Source of the DNA: Ottowia thiooxydans DSM 14619
Lineage (GTDB): Bacteria; Pseudomonadota; Gammaproteobacteria; Burkholderiales; Burkholderiaceae_C
DNA length: 64,000 bases
Direction: 5' to 3'
NCBI RefSeq assembly: GCF_000422885.1
Contig: NZ_KE383942.1
Span: 534,060 to 598,059, forward strand
Shown piece after piece: positions 1 through 9,086 of this stretch. Numbering within the stretch: position 1 is the first letter of the stretch; every line of letters begins with the position of its first letter. A program made the translations under genes and the position numbers. The notes beneath the pieces were generated by a model that saw only the letters and a program-made list of their open reading frames with translations, was not told the DNA's origin and ran no database searches.

Positions 1-75
1 ATGGCGGTCGATCCGGTGCAGCTGCGTCGTGTGACGAGGCTTCCCGCAGGCTTCACGGTCGACCGCGAACGGTAA
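1..75 (+). CDS. 3' end of an unidentified coding sequence
   Basis: An open frame runs from the first base to a TAA at 73-75 and encodes a basic tail ending in FTVDRER. The ATG at position 1 is probably an internal methionine, because a 24-residue gene at the very edge is unlikely and a terminator follows 80 bases downstream. The tail is too short to name a family. It is called coding because of its good codon use and the terminator behind it. Confidence 0.45.
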   Translation: MAVDPVQLRRVTRLPAGFTVDRER

Positions 76-155
76 CGGGAAAGCGGGCTTGGATGTTGCA
101 CATTGTGCCGCCAGCTGGACAGTCATCAGGGCAGCGATAATTCAGGGGAAGTTAG

Positions 156-184
156 AAAAAGGCAGCTCACGGCTGCCTTTTTTC
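156..184 (+). terminator. Rho-independent terminator
   Basis: A GGCAGC/GCTGCC stem with a short TCACG loop is flanked by five A on the left and seven T on the right, so it could work in both directions. It lies between the gene tail ending at 75 and the membrane protein starting at 304, and is best read as the terminator of the left-hand gene. Confidence 0.85.
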
Positions 185-290
185 GTGGACGCCTATCCCA
201 TTGGCGTTCAATCGAAAAATACCGTTCATGCTTGAAAGCAAGTTGTTATGAGCCCGCAAGCGACCCGGAGCCGGTTGGCGGGGGCTGAGT

Positions 291-295
291 GGAGG
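291..295 (+). promoter_or_regulatory. Shine-Dalgarno that decides the downstream start
   Basis: GGAGG lies 8 bases before a GTG at 304. A more upstream in-frame GTG at 289 overlaps this site and so cannot use it. The start at 304 is therefore preferred for the membrane protein. Confidence 0.7.
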
Positions 296-303
296 AGAAG
301 AGA

Positions 304-1341
304 GTGCTGTTACTAATTACTTATCTCGTGGTTCTTGTCTGGATCCTGTATCTCTTTTGGAGCCAGCGCGTCATGAAACGCCTACAGAACGAACTCGTCA
401 CCGACTTGAAGGGTGTGCGTTTCTGGCGAGTAAATCTGGCGCGGCCAGCGTTCTTTAAACGTTGGCTCACGTGGCAGCCTTTCGAGGCCAAGGGTGTGCT
501 GATTGATGAGGGCGCTCAGTTGCGAGTGCGCGGCTACTGGCGTGGCAATAAACGAAGATTTGAGTCTGTCATGCGAAAAGCGGAATGCCAACCTAGCTGG
601 CTAGGCAACCGCTCCATCAAGTCAGGCAACATGTACTGGGGGCAGTTGCGAACCCCTAAGGGAGACATGCTGTTTGCCGCCGATACGGGGGTCTACGCCT
701 TGCCTTCCCGGGAAAACTTGAAAGACATTTTTTCCGCCATTTTTCCTCAACTCGAGTTGCCTGAGGAAGCAAGCCAAGACTTTGCGCTGGAGAAAAACTC
801 GCACAGCATTGCGGCCCTGGTGCTTTTCTTTGGGCTGCTGGCGTACGCGCTCATCGATACGTTCTTTGTCTCGCGCTACGAAGTGACTGATCAACAATTA
901 TTCCGCATTCTTTCTCACCCCGGCGTGTTGATAGGCGCGGCGGTGATTGGGTGTGTGAGCGCCTTGGGAGCTTACAGGTGGATGCTCTCCGGGCAGGTTC
1001 CTTCCCGTGAATCTTTGGTGCTTTCTGCCTTCCTCGTCAGCGCGATCGGCCTCGCCGCATTGCCAATCGCCAAACGTGTGGATCAAGTCCTTGCTTCCGG
1101 GCCCAGCCAGGACTACGCTTATCAACTGATGCAGCCTGCGCGCTTGGAGCCTGTCGATAAATCCCTTGATTTGCCTAGACTGCGTTTTCCCAAGTCAAGA
1201 GAGTATTGGGATCAATTCGATGATGGCCACCTTTATTCCATTCCATTTCTGCGCGGTCCCTTGGGGCTGTGGCAACTGGATCACGAGAAGTTTGACCCTC
1301 CATTGATTTCTTTTTTTGAGAAGCAAGGGCCTCGTAAATAG
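304..1341 (+). CDS. Membrane protein of unknown function
   Basis: The protein has 345 residues from the GTG at 304. Four hydrophobic segments are visible, at about residues 2-19, 169-189, 207-225 and 237-256. A soluble stretch of about 150 residues lies between the first and second, and a charged tail follows the last. The architecture suggests an inner-membrane protein with a large loop, but no motif points to an enzyme or transporter. It stands alone: a terminator precedes it and the next gene begins 73 bases later with its own start. AT content looks slightly higher than in its neighbours, with many TTT/TTG codons. The function is unknown to me. Confidence 0.7.
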   Translation: MLLLITYLVVLVWILYLFWSQRVMKRLQNELVTDLKGVRFWRVNLARPAFFKRWLTWQPFEAKGVLIDEGAQLRVRGYWRGNKRRFESVMRKAECQPSWLGNRSIKSGNMYWGQLRTPKGDMLFAADTGVYALPSRENLKDIFSAIFPQLELPEEASQDFALEKNSHSIAALVLFFGLLAYALIDTFFVSRYEVTDQQLFRILSHPGVLIGAAVIGCVSALGAYRWMLSGQVPSRESLVLSAFLVSAIGLAALPIAKRVDQVLASGPSQDYAYQLMQPARLEPVDKSLDLPRLRFPKSREYWDQFDDGHLYSIPFLRGPLGLWQLDHEKFDPPLISFFEKQGPRK

Positions 1342-1414
1342 ATTGCCTGTTTCGGGCAATCTGTAGATCGAAATCTGTGCATCACACCATCTGTACCTTA
1401 ACCAACCTGTACAC

Positions 1415-2050
1415 ATGACAAACTCACCATCCGCACTTTCTACAGCCTCCGATGTCCTCGCGTTTTGGTTCGGCACTGCTGCGCCTACCGACGCCGCGTC
1501 GCTTCAAATTCAAAGCCAATGGTTTACCAAATCAGACGCTTTCGACGCCCAAATACGCACACGTTTTGGCGCCACCATAGAAGCCGCCGTTAAAGGTGAG
1601 TTGGATTCCTGGGCTAGTGAGCCTTGGGGGTGGCTTGCCTTGGTGATCGTGCTGGATCAGTTCACCCGCAACGTCTATCGTGGCCAACCGGCCAGCTTTT
1701 CAGGAGACAGCTCTGCCTTGCGTTGGTCCGACCGCGGGTTGGCTGAAGGCTGGGATCGCACCTTGCCGCTCATGGTTCGGCCATTCACCTACTTGCCTTT
1801 GGAACACTCTGAAGATCTTGCACGGCAAAACCAAAGCGTCGCAGTTTTCGAGCAGTTGGTGGCCGATGCGGAGTCCGCAAATGCACCGTCGCCAGTGCTC
1901 GCCACCCTTAAAGCCAATCTCGACTATGCCGAGCGTCACCGCGACGTGATTCGTCGCTTCGGGCGGTTTCCCCATAGAAACGCGTTTATTGGCAGGGCCA
2001 GCACACCCGCTGAAGTGGAGTATCTGGCCCAACCGGGGGCCGGGTTCTAA
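1415..2050 (+). CDS. DUF924 family protein
   Basis: This 211-residue protein carries the family hallmarks VLAFWFG (residues 14-20), LDQFTRNVYRG (80-90) and YLPLEHSEDL (126-135). Members of DUF924 (COG3803) are small helical cytosolic proteins of about 180-210 residues with a TPR-like fold and no firmly assigned biochemical role, so no function is claimed. Its length fits the family. It converges on the halogenase-like gene on the other strand, with only about 30 bases between stops. The ATG at 1415 is the first in frame; no strong Shine-Dalgarno is visible. Confidence 0.85.
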   Translation: MTNSPSALSTASDVLAFWFGTAAPTDAASLQIQSQWFTKSDAFDAQIRTRFGATIEAAVKGELDSWASEPWGWLALVIVLDQFTRNVYRGQPASFSGDSSALRWSDRGLAEGWDRTLPLMVRPFTYLPLEHSEDLARQNQSVAVFEQLVADAESANAPSPVLATLKANLDYAERHRDVIRRFGRFPHRNAFIGRASTPAEVEYLAQPGAGF

Positions 2051-2063
2051 CCAGGCACCCGCC

Positions 2064-2083
2064 CGCACACTCCGAGTGCGTTT
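2064..2083. terminator. Possible bidirectional terminator between convergent genes
   Basis: CGCACACT and AGTGCG can pair around a CCG loop with a small bulge, followed by TTT. It sits exactly between the convergent stops at 2050 and 2082. The stem is short, so this is tentative. Confidence 0.35.
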
Positions 2084-3407
2084 ACTCAGCCTTCATGATG
2101 GTCTCTCCACGCAAGAGACCGGTATCGCGAATATTGACGCGGTGCCGCTTCCAGCCGTCGTAGGTCCGCTTGAAATAGCGTAGTGAGATCAGGTAATAGA
2201 ACACCTTGAACATGAACAGCGAACGGCGGTAAGCCGGGCCGTGATGCAGGTCAGCAGCCAGGAGCGACATCAAGCCTTGCTTGATGTTGAACATGTTTTT
2301 GGGGTGCATGAACATGTCACGAATGGTGGGGTTCGTGGCTCTATAAATGAACCATGAGTAATCTTTCGGGCCCGTGCGCATGCGTGTTTCCAGCGCCTGG
2401 CGGGCCAGGGCGAGGTCTGCAGGCTGATCCAACGCCGTCTCCACGAATTTTGCGCCATCGAAAGCGCCCTGCATCGCCAGAAAAACGCCTGAGGAAAACA
2501 TGGGGTCGATGAAGGTGTAGGCATCACCGATCATCAAGTACTGATCGCCGGTGGCATGCGTGCTGGAATACGCGAAATTGCCGGTGGCATGCACTTTCTC
2601 GTCCACCAAGGTGGCGTCTTTCAGCCTGTCCGCCAATTCTGGGCACAGCGCGATCGTGTCGTAGAAGTATTCCGTCAAGGGCTTATTGCGGGCCTTGAGG
2701 TAGTACGCCCAGCAAACGGCACCCACGCTGGTGGTTCCGTCAGCCAGCGGAATGAACCAGAACCAGCCATGTTCGAACCAGCAGATGCTGATGTTGCCTT
2801 CGCGCTTGCCTTCCAGCCTTCGTACACCCCGGAAATGTCCAAAGAGGGCGGTGCTGTTGTGATCGGGGTTCTTGTTTTTGCACTTGAATTTGTTCGCCAG
2901 GAGGGTGTCCCTCCCACTGGCATCCACTAGAAAGCGCGCACGCCATTGGCGCTTGCTTCCATCGTCAAGAACCGCCTGCACCTTGACGCCATCTGAGGAG
3001 AAGTCCACTTCCCGGACTTTCGCGCCTTCCAAGGTTCTGGCGCCCACCTTGGCGGCATTGCGGAATAAAACTTGATCAAGGTCTGAGCGGCGAACCTGCC
3101 AGGCAGAACCTTTGGCTGGGTCCCAACCCTCCGCGAAATCTACGTAGCTGCAGTAATTCAGATCTGGTCGAACGAATTCAATGCCAAATTTGGGCATGCC
3201 GATTTTTTCGACCTCTTCACGCACCCCCAATTGATCGAACAAGGCCACGTTGCCCGGCAGAAGCGATTCACCGATGTGGAACCGCGGGTGATGGTCTTTT
3301 TCAAGCAGGACCACATCACGGCCTTCGCGAGCCAGCAAGGCCGCAATGGTCGAGCCGGCGGGGCCGCCACCCACCACCAGAACGTCGCAGTTTTCAGTCT
3401 CGGACAT
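2082..3407 (-). CDS. Flavin-dependent halogenase-like FAD oxidoreductase
   Basis: This 441-residue protein starts with an FAD-binding GGGPAGS motif (residues 13-19). It continues with IGESLLP (45-51), a lysine in MPKFGIEF (K73), a WFWFIP segment (215-220) and GDAYTFIDP (294-302), the second FAD motif. WxWxIP is the signature of FADH2-dependent halogenases and keeps them from acting as ordinary monooxygenases; IGESLLP and the lysine also fit the phenol/pyrrole-type branch. Geranylgeranyl-reductase-like proteins share the fold, so the reaction is not proven. No biosynthetic cluster surrounds it. It lies 121 bases downstream of, and co-directional with, an iron-uptake module, and might be co-transcribed with it. 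Confidence 0.75.
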   Translation of the reverse strand: MSETENCDVLVVGGGPAGSTIAALLAREGRDVVLLEKDHHPRFHIGESLLPGNVALFDQLGVREEVEKIGMPKFGIEFVRPDLNYCSYVDFAEGWDPAKGSAWQVRRSDLDQVLFRNAAKVGARTLEGAKVREVDFSSDGVKVQAVLDDGSKRQWRARFLVDASGRDTLLANKFKCKNKNPDHNSTALFGHFRGVRRLEGKREGNISICWFEHGWFWFIPLADGTTSVGAVCWAYYLKARNKPLTEYFYDTIALCPELADRLKDATLVDEKVHATGNFAYSSTHATGDQYLMIGDAYTFIDPMFSSGVFLAMQGAFDGAKFVETALDQPADLALARQALETRMRTGPKDYSWFIYRATNPTIRDMFMHPKNMFNIKQGLMSLLAADLHHGPAYRRSLFMFKVFYYLISLRYFKRTYDGWKRHRVNIRDTGLLRGETIMKAE

Positions 3408-3528
3408 AGGGCGTGATTCTCTTGTTGGAGCTTAGAAGCGGATATCGTAGCGCTTCAGGCAGCCTTGCCAGCTTTGGCAGGTTTATCTGCCTATGGGCGG
3501 CCGGCGGGAAATGACCCTCTCATCGTCA

Positions 3529-3717
3529 TCAACTCCGCAGGCCGAACCATGCCGCCACCAGTACGGGAGATGCCAGCGCGAGCCAGGATGCCCAACGCCA
3601 TGTGCCATCCCCGAGGAGCGCCAAGAGAAGCCCGAACACGGTGAGCACGCCTAGCAGGAGTGGCATGCGCCAGACGATCCATAGGCTGTGGCGTGAGCGC
3701 TTGTCAAGGCTCCTCAT
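3529..3717 (-). CDS. Small membrane protein of the iron module
   Basis: A 62-residue protein with two hydrophobic segments (about residues 17-36 and 42-58) and a basic start. Its ATG overlaps the stop codon of the PepSY gene (ATGA), which implies translational coupling. Small two-helix proteins often follow PepSY proteins in siderophore operons, so it is probably an accessory of the inner-membrane reductase. I cannot assign it to a named family. An overlapping frame (3491-3682) is weaker because it lacks the coupled start. Confidence 0.6.
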   Translation of the reverse strand: MRSLDKRSRHSLWIVWRMPLLLGVLTVFGLLLALLGDGTWRWASWLALASPVLVAAWFGLRS

Positions 3718-4898
3718 CCTGCGGCTCTCCTGGTGAGGGAGGATTCATGTGTATTGATGTGGGCTTGTATGAGCCTTGCGATCCGCTCACCGTTTGCTTT
3801 GCGTCGCGCCAACCAAAGATACAGGCCGCTGACGAGAACACCAATGACGATGATGTCCAGGGCTGCCCACAGGATTTTCAGAGGCATGCCCCCGTAGTCT
3901 CCAAAGTGCAGAGGGCGCGCAAGCTGGACTGCCGTCAGATACCAAGGCACTTCGCCGATGCTGGAGATCGTTCCCGTCACCGCATCTACAAGGGCGGGTT
4001 GGAAGAGTCGAGATCGCAGCGGCGTGTCCCCTATGGACCAGATCAGATAGTGGTGCGGGCTTCCAAGCTCAGCGTCTGGGTAGCGAATACTTCTGATCTT
4101 CATCCCTGGCAACGCGAGAGAAACCGCATTGGCTGATTTCTGTACGGAAAAGAGTTTCGTAGGCATAGGCTTGCCCGTATAGGGCTGCAGCAAGGCCGGA
4201 ATGGCGGTTTGGCGCCAACGCTCGTACATGGGGCTGGAGATTTCATTCAAGACGCCCGTTACACCGACCACAAACACCCAGGCCAAACTCGATATGCCTA
4301 ACAAGTTGTGCAAATCCAGCCAGCGCAAGCGCCGGCTATCGCGTCGGATGGAACCAAAATCCAGCTTTCTCATGAATGGGGCGTACAGCACCGCTCCCGA
4401 CACGGTGGCCACTACAAACAGCAGGCCCATAGCGCCCAGAAAGAGCTCACCCACCTCACCGGCAAGCAGCCCCTTGTGGAGCCAGAACACGACGCCGATC
4501 AAAGTGGGTTTTGCGGTAGCAGCGGAAGGCCTCTGCGCCAGAGTTTGGCCTGAATAGGCGTCGAACTTGATGACGTGGTCGAGCGTGCGGCTTGCTGAGT
4601 AGGCCGGAGCCAACGCAATCCAGACCTCCGGGCGGTCATCTTCCAGACTGATCCAGCGGACCACCTCGCCAGGGTATAGGCCATCAGGTCCGCGCGCTGA
4701 AGCCACCATGGCATCCAGGTCAGCCCGGGCGTTTCCCACGTCAGTTCTGGCGGCTTTTGCGCTGGACCAGTCCTCGATCTCATCCTTGAAGATCAGCGGC
4801 AGCCCGGTCACACAAAGCAGCAGCAAGAACAGGGTGCAGATCAGGCTGCTCCATTTGTGCACCTGATACCACGTTCGAATTCTGACGGCCGACGCCAT
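3714..4898 (-). CDS. PepSY-associated membrane protein (siderophore reductase-like)
   Basis: This 394-residue protein has four membrane helices: residues 17-36, a pair in the middle and one near 350-375. Histidines sit next to the helices in VHKW (H14), WLHKG and DLHNLLG, and a periplasmic PepSY-type region lies between the first two helices. Family members such as FpvG in the pyoverdine system sit in the inner membrane and help reduce or release iron from imported ferric siderophores, the histidines probably binding haem. It follows the TonB receptor by 13 bases in the same operon. Length and topology match the four-helix PepSY_TM class. Confidence 0.85.
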   Translation of the reverse strand: MASAVRIRTWYQVHKWSSLICTLFLLLLCVTGLPLIFKDEIEDWSSAKAARTDVGNARADLDAMVASARGPDGLYPGEVVRWISLEDDRPEVWIALAPAYSASRTLDHVIKFDAYSGQTLAQRPSAATAKPTLIGVVFWLHKGLLAGEVGELFLGAMGLLFVVATVSGAVLYAPFMRKLDFGSIRRDSRRLRWLDLHNLLGISSLAWVFVVGVTGVLNEISSPMYERWRQTAIPALLQPYTGKPMPTKLFSVQKSANAVSLALPGMKIRSIRYPDAELGSPHHYLIWSIGDTPLRSRLFQPALVDAVTGTISSIGEVPWYLTAVQLARPLHFGDYGGMPLKILWAALDIIVIGVLVSGLYLWLARRKANGERIARLIQAHINTHESSLTRRAAG

Positions 4899-4911
4899 GC
4901 CCTGCAGACGC

Positions 4912-7389
4912 TTAAAAATCGAAGGTAGCCGATAGCCGGAAAGTGCGTGGCGAGCTTTGGATCAGATAGCCATCGACTGCCGCAGCCCAATAGCTCTTGT
5001 TGGTCAAATTCTGTATGTTGAATCGAAGCGTGGTGGGTACGGCGCCCAGCTTGGTTCGGTATCTCACGCCAGCGTCGTACCTGGTCCATGACGGAATGGA
5101 TTGCAGATTGGCGAGGTCCATGTATTGGTTGCTGGTGTGGATGGCCCTGGCCGAAAGGGTGAGGCCAGGAACTTGCTCCAGGTCCCACTCACCTCCCAGA
5201 TTCAGTTGAACCTTGGGCGCGCCTGTGACTTGCTTGCCATCGTTCGTACCGTTTGCTGTTTTGGTTTGCTTGGCGCTCACGAAGGCAACGCCACCCAGTA
5301 GGCGAACACCTCGCGCGACTTCACCGAAGGTATTCAACTCAACGCCGCGTGTGCGCTGCTCGCCGTTGATGCCATAGATCAGGGTAGCGGGATTCGTGAA
5401 CCCGTTGGGGGTTTTTAGCTGATAAATACTAAGCGTGGTGGCGAAGCCTCCAAAGTCGACCTTGATCCCCGCCTCATGCTGCTTGGAAACATAGGGCGCA
5501 AATATCTGGCCCGCATTGGAGGCGCCGGCCGCCCCCACCGGGCCCTGCTGAAGTCCTTCGATGTAGTTGGCGTAGAGAGCAACGTTGGGCGCAACTTTGA
5601 AGAGAACACCCAGGCCAGGCGTTGTGACCGACTTGTTGTATGTGGAGGTTGTGGCGCCCGTTGTGCCGTTGAAATTCTCGGATTTGACGCGCTGATGCCG
5701 CAGTCCCAGTGTGACTTGCAACCTGTCATCCATCATCGACAGTGTGTCTGCGATTGCAATGCCGGAGGCAGTCGTCGCTCCTGTCTTGGGTATGTTCGAC
5801 GCGTCAGCAAGGCCTGAGATGCTGGGCTGATCAATAAAAACGGGCGAGTAGATGTTGGTGTAGGTACTGGCCAGGTTGTTCAGTGCGATCCCGTTTTTTA
5901 CCCAGAGGCCGGAAGTGCTTGCTACCCAGTTGTGCGTCACAGATTCGGTCACGAGACGGCCGCGTATGCCCGTCTCTGCGGTGGAGCTGTCCCGGTAGAC
6001 GGGCCAATACACCTGCCGCTGAAGAAGATTTCCGTTGGCTTCGTAGAGAATGGAATTGGCGAACAGCTCCTCCATTCGCAGGCGGGACGCGCCCAATGCG
6101 GCGAACGCGGTGACGTCTGGGGTGATGTCGACTTCGCCTCTCAATGCTCCCATGAGCCCTTCGGTATTTTCGTAAGACCAGCGCTGCTGCCAGCTTTTTC
6201 CTGAACTGGGTGGCTTGGGGATAGCGAACCCTGCCGTCAGATAAGCCGTGCGCGATGGCGACTTGGCATCGTTTTGGCGATATCCCAGATCAGCAGATAG
6301 CCGAACCTTGTCTCCGCTGTAGTCGAGCGCGAGCGCACCCATGGTGACCTTCTTGGACTGGCCGTCAATCGCAGTTTTGCCATCGCTATAGGCCCCGTTG
6401 AAGCGCACGCCCCAACGGTTATCTTCACCAAATCGCCGGCTGATGTCGGCATGCACTCCCAGTTGAGAATCGGACACAAAGCCTGTGGCTACACGGGTCA
6501 AGGGTGTACTCAGCGCACGCTTGGGAACCATGTTGATGCTCCCGCCAACGCCGCCAATGGGCCCCAACCCGTTGAGCAAAGCGTTGGCACCTGTGATGAC
6601 CTCAATTCGCTCCAATGCCTCTACACCGGGCGATGTCAGGCCGTAGAGCCCACCGTACGCGACATCAAGCGATTTAACTTTGTTGCCCCGAGCGGTGAAG
6701 TCCGTCGAGACATCATTGTCCGGATAGATAAAGCGAAACGCGGGATTGTTGTCTGCCACATCCGCCAAGGTCCGGGCTTGCTGATCTTCTATGGTCTGGG
6801 CTGTGTAGCTCACCACGCTGAAAGGCGTGTCCATGAAGTCCTTGTTGCCCAAGATCCCTACACTCCCGCCGCGGGCGACCTGCCCACCACTGTAAGGTTT
6901 GGGCAGGTCCGATGGGGATTGCAGCGGTGCGGTCACCAACACCGCTGGCAGCGTGGATACGGAGTCCGTCGACTGGGGCGCGGATGAAGGCAATCTACCC
7001 AGCGTGTAGTTCCCGTTGCCCTGGTGCCGAGCCTCCCAGCCGCTTCCGCGAAGCAACTGGGCGAAACCTTGGTCCACCGAATAGCTTCCCTTCACGCCGG
7101 AAGATTGAAGGTCTCTTAGCTGAGACGCATCAAATGAAATCGCTACTCCCGCCGCAGCTGCAAAGCGGGTGATGCCAGAGGCCAATGGGCCGGCTGGGAT
7201 ATCGAAAGGGCGCACAGCGGAACTGCTCGCCGGCGAGGGTATGGGGGCGGTGACCTGAGCCTGGGCCAGCCCCGATGCGGTAGCCAGCACGCCCAACAAC
7301 AACATGTGCGTGGCGCAGGCAATGGGGTTCACCAGGAACAAGGCGTCCTTGGACGAGGCGCTAAGCGAGTTTGATCGAGCGGCAGTCAT
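4912..7389 (-). CDS. TonB-dependent siderophore receptor with N-terminal signalling domain
   Basis: This 825-residue outer-membrane receptor has a signal peptide (cleavage near residue 44, after AQA). A secretin/TonB short N-terminal (STN) domain follows at about 61-130, then a TonB-box-like AVLVTAP near 150, a plug at about 185-290 and a beta-barrel ending in an aromatic FDF. The STN domain means the receptor also signals to a FecR-type anti-sigma factor, and fecR and fecI homologues lie directly upstream. The start at 7389 has GAGGGA 6 bases before it. The ligand cannot be read from the sequence; the TonB siderophore-receptor layout argues for a ferric siderophore rather than vitamin B12. 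Confidence 0.92.
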   Translation of the reverse strand: MTAARSNSLSASSKDALFLVNPIACATHMLLLGVLATASGLAQAQVTAPIPSPASSSAVRPFDIPAGPLASGITRFAAAAGVAISFDASQLRDLQSSGVKGSYSVDQGFAQLLRGSGWEARHQGNGNYTLGRLPSSAPQSTDSVSTLPAVLVTAPLQSPSDLPKPYSGGQVARGGSVGILGNKDFMDTPFSVVSYTAQTIEDQQARTLADVADNNPAFRFIYPDNDVSTDFTARGNKVKSLDVAYGGLYGLTSPGVEALERIEVITGANALLNGLGPIGGVGGSINMVPKRALSTPLTRVATGFVSDSQLGVHADISRRFGEDNRWGVRFNGAYSDGKTAIDGQSKKVTMGALALDYSGDKVRLSADLGYRQNDAKSPSRTAYLTAGFAIPKPPSSGKSWQQRWSYENTEGLMGALRGEVDITPDVTAFAALGASRLRMEELFANSILYEANGNLLQRQVYWPVYRDSSTAETGIRGRLVTESVTHNWVASTSGLWVKNGIALNNLASTYTNIYSPVFIDQPSISGLADASNIPKTGATTASGIAIADTLSMMDDRLQVTLGLRHQRVKSENFNGTTGATTSTYNKSVTTPGLGVLFKVAPNVALYANYIEGLQQGPVGAAGASNAGQIFAPYVSKQHEAGIKVDFGGFATTLSIYQLKTPNGFTNPATLIYGINGEQRTRGVELNTFGEVARGVRLLGGVAFVSAKQTKTANGTNDGKQVTGAPKVQLNLGGEWDLEQVPGLTLSARAIHTSNQYMDLANLQSIPSWTRYDAGVRYRTKLGAVPTTLRFNIQNLTNKSYWAAAVDGYLIQSSPRTFRLSATFDF

Positions 7390-7492
7390 GTATTCCCTCA
7401 GGTTTTGAGCGCATGTGCAGCGCTTTCAGAAGGGAGGTCGTATGAGCCACGTCAAAAGTGCACGGGCTGAAGAAATTATTTTTTTCTAGTGT

Positions 7493-8527
7493 CTAGCCAC
7501 CAGGCATGACCCGCACCCAATAACGGGTACGGGTTTCGACGCGCAACTTGAGCCCCGTCGCCAATACCGAAAGTGCTCGATCCGTGTCCGGAACCGGAAA
7601 AACGCCGGATACCAGCAGACTCGCAATGCCCGGGTCGCAACCCAGCATGCCAGGGCGGTAGCGACCCAGCTCAGTCAGGAGTTGCCCAAGCGGCATGTCA
7701 TTGGCGATGATGCTTCCCTGTTGCCAGGCGTCAGCCACTGGATCGGCAGGCGCGACGCCCGTACCGAAGCCATCGCGGGTAAAGCGCAGTTGCTGGCCAG
7801 CGTGAAGCACAACCGGAACACCCGAAGCGTTTTCAGTTATGGTGCGCACTTCTACGGCTTTTTCCAGAACGGTGACTCGGGATTCGTCAGCATTGGTGCG
7901 TACAAGAAAGCGAGTGCCTAGTGCGCGGATGCGCCCGTGGGCCGTCTCGACCAGGAAAGGCCGTGCGCCCCCGAGTGTCATGGCTTCGGGGTCCGGTGTG
8001 GTTTGAACCAGAATCTCGCCGGCAAGCAACACCAGCCGCCGCTCCGAATTCGTGAACACTGTGTCAACGGAAGTCCCAGTGTTAAGCACGAGCTGAGAGC
8101 CATCGCTCAGCTTCACGTCACGCTGTTCACCGATGTTCGTGCGCAGGCTGGCCATCCATTCCCGGCGGGAAGGCTGTTGCCAGCCCCACCAGGCCAAGGC
8201 GGTTATGCCCAGCCCCCCGACAGCGCTGCGCAGCATGGTTCGGCGCGTACTCATCTCTGATTGCACGGCGGCGGTCAGGGCTGGGGCTGCCAGCGTACCC
8301 GGCACCAGGCTGATTCGGCGGTGCATGGCCTCCACGCGTTCCCAGGCGAAGCGATTGTGCGGCTGTTCTGCACGCCAGTTTTCCCATCCGCGCTGGTCGT
8401 CGTCGGTGGCGCTTCCTGAACTCAGGCGCACGTACCACGCAGCGGCCTCCTCGATCGCCCGCACTTCAGCCGTCGTGCGTGCCGAAGGTGAAGAGGGGAA
8501 GCGTCGCAAAGGGCTGGCCGCACTCAT
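7493..8527 (-). CDS. FecR-family anti-sigma regulator
   Basis: This 344-residue protein has a cytoplasmic DUF4880-type N-terminus (about 25-75, with AAAWYVRL and RFAWERVEAM). One membrane helix (about 99-116) and a periplasmic FecR domain starting near LSDGSQLVLNTGTS follow. FecR proteins hold or activate their ECF sigma factor in response to a loaded TonB receptor. It follows the sigma gene by 11 bases and precedes the receptor by 103 bases, the classic fecI-fecR-fecA order. The gap before the receptor probably carries the sigma-dependent receptor promoter, but I could not identify it with confidence. Confidence 0.9.
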   Translation of the reverse strand: MSAASPLRRFPSSPSARTTAEVRAIEEAAAWYVRLSSGSATDDDQRGWENWRAEQPHNRFAWERVEAMHRRISLVPGTLAAPALTAAVQSEMSTRRTMLRSAVGGLGITALAWWGWQQPSRREWMASLRTNIGEQRDVKLSDGSQLVLNTGTSVDTVFTNSERRLVLLAGEILVQTTPDPEAMTLGGARPFLVETAHGRIRALGTRFLVRTNADESRVTVLEKAVEVRTITENASGVPVVLHAGQQLRFTRDGFGTGVAPADPVADAWQQGSIIANDMPLGQLLTELGRYRPGMLGCDPGIASLLVSGVFPVPDTDRALSVLATGLKLRVETRTRYWVRVMPGG

Positions 8528-8538
8528 ATCAAATGAGG

Positions 8539-9045
8539 TTAGGGTTCCAGGAGGCAGATATGTGTCACGGCCTGCGTCATGTACTTGTTGACGGTGCGCA
8601 AGCTCATGCCCAACTGCTCGGCAATCTGTGCATAGGTCAAACCTTCAAATTGCGACAGTATGAAAACTTGTTTGATTCGGCTGCCGAGTCCTTCGAGCAT
8701 GGCATCTATCTCGTAGAGCGTCTCCAGCAAGATGGCGCGCTCTTCAGCGGACAAGGCTTGCTGAGCGGGCCAGTGCGACAAGGCATCCAGATAGGCGCGC
8801 TCCAGCGCTTGCCGCCGGTAATGATCCACCACAACCCGGCCCGCCACCGTAGCAAGATAGCTCCGCGGCTCACGAATAGCCTGTGCGTTGCTGTCTAGCA
8901 GGATGCGCAAGAATGTATCGTGTGCGAGATCGGCGGCGTCGAATGCGCTGCCCAGTTTTCCTCGTAGCCATCCCTGCAGCCAGCCATGGTGGTTGCGATA
9001 GAGCGACTCAACGCTATTAGGGGATGCGGTTTCCAGCGTAGACAT
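8539..9045 (-). CDS. ECF sigma factor, FecI type
   Basis: A 168-residue protein with region 2 at about residues 10-78 (DAADLAHDTFLRIL and LATVAGRVVVDHYRR) and a region 4 helix-turn-helix at about 110-160 (EGLTYAQIAEQLGMSLRTVNKY). The size and lack of region 3 are typical of iron-responsive ECF factors that direct transcription of the adjacent receptor. A Fur-box-like sequence lies 42 bases upstream, so low iron should induce it. Start ATG at 9045; no strong Shine-Dalgarno is visible. Confidence 0.92.
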   Translation of the reverse strand: MSTLETASPNSVESLYRNHHGWLQGWLRGKLGSAFDAADLAHDTFLRILLDSNAQAIREPRSYLATVAGRVVVDHYRRQALERAYLDALSHWPAQQALSAEERAILLETLYEIDAMLEGLGSRIKQVFILSQFEGLTYAQIAEQLGMSLRTVNKYMTQAVTHICLLEP

Positions 9046-9086
9046 GGACCGTGCAAGCTATAGGCAAGAAGCAGAATGTGGATCGA

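Noticed and set aside
103..288. 61-residue frame before the first membrane protein
   Set aside because: It runs straight through the terminator at 156-184 and lacks a start signal.
2082..3407. Secondary-metabolite cluster around the halogenase-like gene
   Set aside because: No polyketide, peptide synthetase, carrier or tailoring gene lies nearby.
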